DNA from: Caenorhabditis elegans
Lineage: Eukaryota; Nematoda; Chromadorea; Rhabditida; Rhabditidae
Direction of reading: 5' to 3'
Length of the DNA stretch: 64,000 bases
Assembly: GCF_000002985.6 (NCBI RefSeq)
Contig: NC_003280.10
Span: forward strand, 14,318,501-14,382,500
Shown here piece by piece: positions 59,378 through 64,000 of the stretch; positions within the stretch are counted from its first letter, which is position 1, and every line of letters begins with the position of its first letter. Under the pieces are notes generated by a model. That model was not told where the DNA came from, made no database searches, and saw only the letters and a program-made list of their open reading frames with translations. Both the position numbers and the translations under genes were made by a program.

Positions 59378-59843
59378 CAATTCCTATATCCTGAAAACAT
59401 AAAAAAAAAAGATCTTAGAATAGAAAATACTAGACAGAAATGAAAGTGTTTAGAATGAAATTTAAGACATTGCCCACGCATACATAGAAACATCAAAAAT
59501 CTAAATTAAATTAGAATTGGGGTCACGTGACCTCTTTGTTTTGTGTGAAATCTGATTATCGCAGGACTTTAGGTGATATTTTTTAATGCAAAAATATTTT
59601 TTGACCCCAAAATGTTCAAATATTCATTTGTGAAAACAGAAAATAAGATACGAACTGCTTTTTTTTCTCAAATAGACAATTGGATCCACTCATTTATTTT
59701 TGGCTCTTTTATTTGAAAATTGCAAGGGTTTTTGGTCGTTTTGGAAAACGTAAAACCCGTGGTTTTTGGATTTTTGGGAAAATAAAGGAAAATAGGGGAA
59801 TTTTGATCGAATTTCCATGATTTTTTCGATAAGTAAATGAATA

Positions 59844-60330
59844 TACCGCATTTCCTCTATTAGTCTTGCATGCAAGACTAATTTTCAATCAACCCATAGG
59901 GGTGCAAGACTAATAGAGACTGCAAGACTATTAGAGGCTGCAAGACTAATTTTCGAAAGCCCAATAACTTTGGAAGAGTTACCAACTTTTGTTGAAAACT
60001 TAACTTTTTACCGTTTGAGCCATGTAAAATGCATTCTTTTCCCATATTTCATAAGCTATTTAATCACTTTCAAGTTCAATTTATCCAAAAAATTACAAAA
60101 TTGTTAACGTTTCCTCTTAGTTAGTATAGCTGGCTAGGCAAAAATAGGAGTGCAAGACTATTTGAGACTGCAATATTAATAGAGGCTGCAAGACTATTTT
60201 TCGATTGACCTCTAGGGGTGCAAGACTAATAGGGGTGCAAGGCTAATAGAGGCTGCAAGACTATTTTTCGATTGACCTCTAGGGGTGCAAGGCTAATAGA
60301 GGCTGCAAGACTAATAGAGGAAATACGGTA
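59844..60330. repeat. TACCGTATTT-family foldback, largest copy
   Basis: Begins TACCGCATTTCCTCTATTAG and ends CTAATAGAGGAAATACGGTA. The interior has many direct and inverted copies of GGGGTGCAAGACTAATAG and AGGCTGCAAGACTA, plus about 130 bp of unrelated AT-rich spacer (59960-60130). Confidence 0.9.
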
Positions 60331-60649
60331 CCTATAACCTGAAAAAATACACCACTTAAATATACCTTGAAAAATACATGCACCTTTAAATTAACTTACA
60401 GTTAAGCTCTTTCTGATGTCTACGTAATGCCTATCTTCAAGGCGACCTACAACTGTCTCATGCCTACATTTTTTTAAAATTTAAATTTGCCCTACATTTA
60501 CAAATAATCTTCAAAAATATGAAAGCTCACTTTTTCGAGTAAACCGGAAATGTGACAGAGAATGAAAAAAAAAAAAGAAATTGTGGGGTTTTCTCAGTCA
60601 TCCGAGAGAAAAATATATGTACATGAGAAAAAAGTGGTGTGAAAAAAGA

Positions 60650-60667
60650 GTGTGTGTGTGTGTGTGT
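60650..60667. repeat. (GT)9 microsatellite
   Basis: Nine perfect GT units in non-coding sequence. Confidence 0.9.
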
Positions 60668-62713
60668 AAGGGTCCATGTAATACACCGGAAGTACATTTG
60701 ATTTGGACCATAAAATTGTTAGAATGTTATTGGAAAAGAGAGAATATATGAAAAATTGGATATGGGCTTGAGAAAAATGTAAAGGCTGTCGGAAACTTTT
60801 CACTTTTCAGGCATAAAAATGTATACCTTATTGGCGACCTACGCCTGCCTCATCCCTACTTTTGAAGTGACGCTCGCTGTCATTAGTAATGATTTTTGGA
60901 CAGAACATTGTTTATAAATAACTAAAAATGTTTCCTTTTGCTAAGAAAAAGTTTAACGACGTAAACAAATTTCAGAAACATCAAAGACAATCTCAGTTTT
61001 TCTCAACATGTAAACAAAAATCAGAAAAACCGAAATTCAAAAAACTAAATTTAATTTGAAATTCAGAGATACATATAGAAGGAAAGAAAATCTCAATGAC
61101 TAGTACAACGAATTACTGCCAATGTGTCCAGAATCCCCCAAAAGAAATTCCGAAAACAAAACAATTTTGGACATCGAAAAAAAATATTGAGGGAGATGCT
61201 ATAGAATGCTCTATTCTATAACATTCTATCCGTTTTTTTTTTCAAAAAAAAAAACAAAAAATTCGTAGATTCATGTAGATTTTTTCAACATTTATCTTGA
61301 AACTTTTGAAATTGTTTTTTTTTCAAAATCTTTAAATTTATATTTCAATATTGTTTTCCAAATTAACTTTGAATTCTTAAAAGTTTTGTAATTTTTGAAA
61401 CATTCGTTTCATCTCAAATTAAAATTGAATTAAATACTGGAAATTTTTCTAACAAGTTAAGTTAAATTTTAAATGTGAAAATTCCCAAATTTTTGTGTTT
61501 TTATAAATTTTTCAAAATGGGTGAAACGAAGCTGACAAGGGTGGTGTTTTTGGGCTTACCGACAAAAAAAAATGTAAATTTTGTGTTTTCGTCACATTTT
61601 GGAAGCTCAAGTTAGAACACCAGACATTTCAGAATATGCAAGTTTGAAGTGGAATACTCTAATTTGTAAGGTTCTGGTTCGGCATGCTAAAACTAAAATT
61701 TAAATTTTGCTCCAAGGTCTTACAGCAATGGGTCTCAAGTTAAAAACAAGTTCAGTAAGTTTTAGACAATTAAAACTACTTTTGGAAATTAAACTAAATT
61801 TTTCTAACCGGATTTACCTGAGAATTTTCAAATGTATATATATTATAAATCCCAAAAAATAAACAGTTAATCTTACTAAAACAGAAAAGTGGAAAAACGT
61901 CAGAGTATACTTCAAAATTTTATGAATTTTCGTCACCGGAAAACTTGTGCAGTCAAGCGAAAATATCTTAAATCTCTTGAAAAAGTGAGCTGGTAGGTTG
62001 ACCCTTGCTCACATTTCTTCTTTGCTCCTTCTCATTGGCCCGCCTCTTTTTAAGAATAAAGTGAGTCTGCAAGATGAAGTGGAGGAGCAGTGAAGCGGTG
62101 TTTGTCGAATTTCCGTTCGACTCTTTTTGAGAGGACCAGGAGACCACGCCAAAAAATTGAGGTGAAATCGAAAAAATGTATTTCAGAAAAAAATCCTATG
62201 AACTTATTTTTGTGAAATTCAAGGGTTAACTGGATCATAATTGATGTGCCAAACTTTAAAATTCAAATTTTTGCTCACCAAAAACGTCTCTTCTCTGTCT
62301 GACCGCACAGAAAATTTCCGTCGAAGAAATTATGTACAAATAAAAATATTTAATTCCACCAGAAGCGGTGGTAATCATTTGGAACTTTCAGGACACCCAT
62401 TCCCGCTTGTCTTTGCTCTTTTTTACCCCCGTTTTATTGCTCCTTTTTAGTACACCGCCGTTTTCCGGAAATTTCCTCGATCGTTCGGCACAATTGGTCC
62501 AAGGGGAGTCGTCAGAAATGAGAATGTATATGAGAACTTTCAGTATTTTTTTGTGGGAAATAGAGGTTTTTGAAAAGTGTTCTGGAAAACATGAAATTCA
62601 GCATATGAAAAATCACTTAGGGGTTGGAAAACTTTCCGAAATTATCCATTAAAAAATCTGAAATTCGAAGATAAAGATGTATTAATTATTAAATTATGCC
62701 ATTTACTCTTTGC

Positions 62714-62748
62714 CATATACCATATACCATATACCATATACCATATAC
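62714..62748. repeat. (CATATAC)5 microsatellite
   Basis: Five perfect 7-bp units, CATATAC, in intergenic sequence. Confidence 0.92.
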
Positions 62749-63271
62749 CCTAACTGCCTAGGCTCCTAATTGATAAAATAGTCTGAGTACATACATAGAT
62801 TAGGTTACCGAAACAAGTTCCGCACAGCCATTTTAAACATGCCAACAGGCAGGCATGAAGGAATCAATATTTATAACAAAAAATGTGCTTTTTTCCAGCA
62901 TTTTGAAGTGGGATTATGATTGAACGTCTGAACATTTTTGTCATGAACTAATGCTCATTCCCCATACCTCATTACGTCAATAGAATCAATAAATACGAGC
63001 TGTCATGCGCATCGCCACAGTGCTCCCGAAAGTGTAATTACAGCACTCTGCCGACGTGCTGCAATGCTACATTGACCTCCTTCCCTGGACAAACGCTGCA
63101 ATGTTGCAGCGTCCGAGGAGACAAACAATGAAGAAGACCAGGTCAGTCTTTAATATTTTTTTATGGTGTTTGGTGACCTCTTTTTCTGTTTTATTAAAGT
63201 TATTTTTCTAAAATCTTATAGTATAACTTATACATTTTGTTCAAATTCCAGATCAATTCTCCAGATCAAAA

Positions 63272-64000
63272 ATGAACCGAACTGAGATCGAGATCGAGCT
63301 TTTCGCACGTGTCATCAAGAGCGGACACGAAGAATCGGTAAGTAAATAGCTTTTATTTTGAATCGTAATGCTTAAATTCCCGTTGATTTTCTTTAGCCCT
63401 ACCTTCCGGGGCTGTGCGGCTTGTAGAAAAATTGGGTTATCGGCTGAAGCCGACAGCCGCACAGCCCTGCTAACTACTACATATACTCAAAATCCAAATA
63501 TGAAATTTCAGATCCAAGAAGTCTTGAAAACGTTGCCGGAAGTCCCCTTTACCGTCGAAATCCTGGACAAGTGCAACATCGCATGTCTGATCGATCAATT
63601 TGTCCCGAACTTAGCGCCGGCCACCGACTTTGCCAGAAGGATCAGAAAATGGAGGAACGCAAGCATGCAAAGGGAAAAGGCCAAAATTGTAAAGTATTTC
63701 ACATACGGAACATTGTACGATTTTGGTGGAACATTTGTCCCGGACCATGTTTTGAAGCTTCTCACTGATATGATGTGTTTCGATGATTTGGCTCTTGTAA
63801 GTTAAATGGTCACTAATTTCAGCGGGAATTCAAAAACAATTATGGTTTTCAGGTAAAATGTGCCTTCAAACTTCTCGGTGCATTGGAGCTATCACTTGCG
63901 GATTTCGAGTACTATAGAGTGCACGAGACTGCTGCTCAGTTCCAGTACAGATTTGTTGAAGCAGACGAGTTGGTGCGAAAAATTGAACAATTGCGACGGG
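63272..64000 (+). CDS. TFIIS N-terminal-like domain protein, 5' part (partial)
   Basis: Three exons (63272-63337, 63512-63796, 63853 to the window end) join in phase. The gene runs off the window after 166 codons. MNRTEIEIELFARVIKSGHE is followed by IQEVLKTLPEVPFTVEILDK, CNIACLIDQFVPNLAPATDF and ARRIRKWRNASMQREKAKIV. That is the helix pattern of the TFIIS N-terminal (LW/TND) domain: L..L..VP.T.EIL....I...V, then A..I..W. Such domains occur in several transcription elongation and Mediator-linked factors, so the role is probably nuclear but not specified. A second helical block follows (HVLKLLTDMMCFDDLALVKC, FKLLGALELSLADFEYY). The start is the first ATG after the ATTCCAG acceptor, and an upstream 5' UTR exon is likely. 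Intron 1 holds a strong 12-bp hairpin. Confidence 0.6.
63409..63467. repeat. Hairpin with perfect 12-bp arms
   Basis: GGGCTGTGCGGC (63409-63420) and GCCGCACAGCCC (63456-63467) are perfect inverses. A second hairpin, CGGCTGAAGCCG (63441-63452), lies inside. In intron 1 of the last gene, GC-rich against an AT-rich background. Confidence 0.85.

Larger units (their letters stand above)
59378..63271. other. Non-coding stretch between nAChR and last gene
   Basis: The left end should hold the receptor promoter and the right end that of the last gene. I see one foldback (59844-60330), a GT microsatellite, a CATATAC microsatellite and several homopolymer runs. No ORF has a recognisable domain, and ORFs at 62050-62238 and 62241-62652 look random. 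The segment 62990-63130 is GC-richer (GCTGCAATGTTGCAGCG palindrome-like) and could be a first non-coding exon: ATGAAGAAGACCAG at 63127-63140 precedes a GTCAGT donor but does not join the next exon in frame. Confidence 0.5.

Overview
This window is nuclear DNA of a Caenorhabditis nematode. The evidence is short (about 45-55 nt) introns with TTTTCAG-type acceptors, very AT-rich introns, many palindromic foldback elements, TTAGGC-type telomere-like repeats and the gene set. Clear orthologues of lin-7, agl-1, pfs-2, imb-2 and an alpha-type nicotinic receptor subunit (best guess acr-20), as I recall them, lie together on the right arm of C. elegans chromosome II. The window is probably C. elegans itself or a very close relative. 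Gene structures below were built by hand from splice signals and checked for reading-phase continuity.

Layout. 1-2.4 kb: the 3' end of an unrecognised + strand gene with a glutamate-rich tract and a 0.7 kb foldback in its last intron. 4.07-4.7 kb: a 5'-truncated non-LTR retrotransposon remnant (- strand). 5.3-20.8 kb: three tandem arrays with unrelated units: about 44 copies of a 185-bp unit, about 25 copies of a 167-bp unit, and about 59 copies of a 27-bp unit ending in two inverted units. The last two arrays abut directly. 21.7-30.9 kb: four - strand genes in head-to-tail order mrpl-27-like, lin-7, ISCA2-like, TTC19-like. Three are mitochondrial and two gaps are operon-sized (193 and 255 bp). 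31.7 kb: elof-1 (+). 32.4-39.0 kb: agl-1, glycogen debranching enzyme (-). 40.0-43.0 kb: pfs-2, a cleavage/polyadenylation WD40 factor (+). 43.5-46.4 kb: a protein with three SPK-like domains (+). 47.2-54.9 kb: imb-2, transportin (+). Its last intron holds a 3549-bp Tc4/Tc5-like DNA transposon with about 575-bp inverted repeats, a TAA target duplication and an uninterrupted spliced 527-aa DDD transposase. 55.5-59.4 kb: nicotinic receptor subunit (-), with degenerate telomere-like repeats in an intron. 59.4-63.3 kb: mostly non-coding, with one foldback. 63.3-64 kb: 5' end of a + strand gene with a TFIIS N-terminal-like fold.

Host genes are housekeeping (mitochondrial translation, Fe-S assembly, complex III maintenance, transcription elongation, mRNA 3' processing, nuclear import, glycogen breakdown) plus two neuronal/epithelial genes (lin-7, nAChR). 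They share no single pathway. The main novelty candidates are the transposon, which carries a tRNA-like segment inside its inverted repeats, the three-satellite block with higher-order periodicity, and the in-frame telomere-like extension of the receptor's intracellular loop. Searches against genome and transcript data would be needed to call any of them new.
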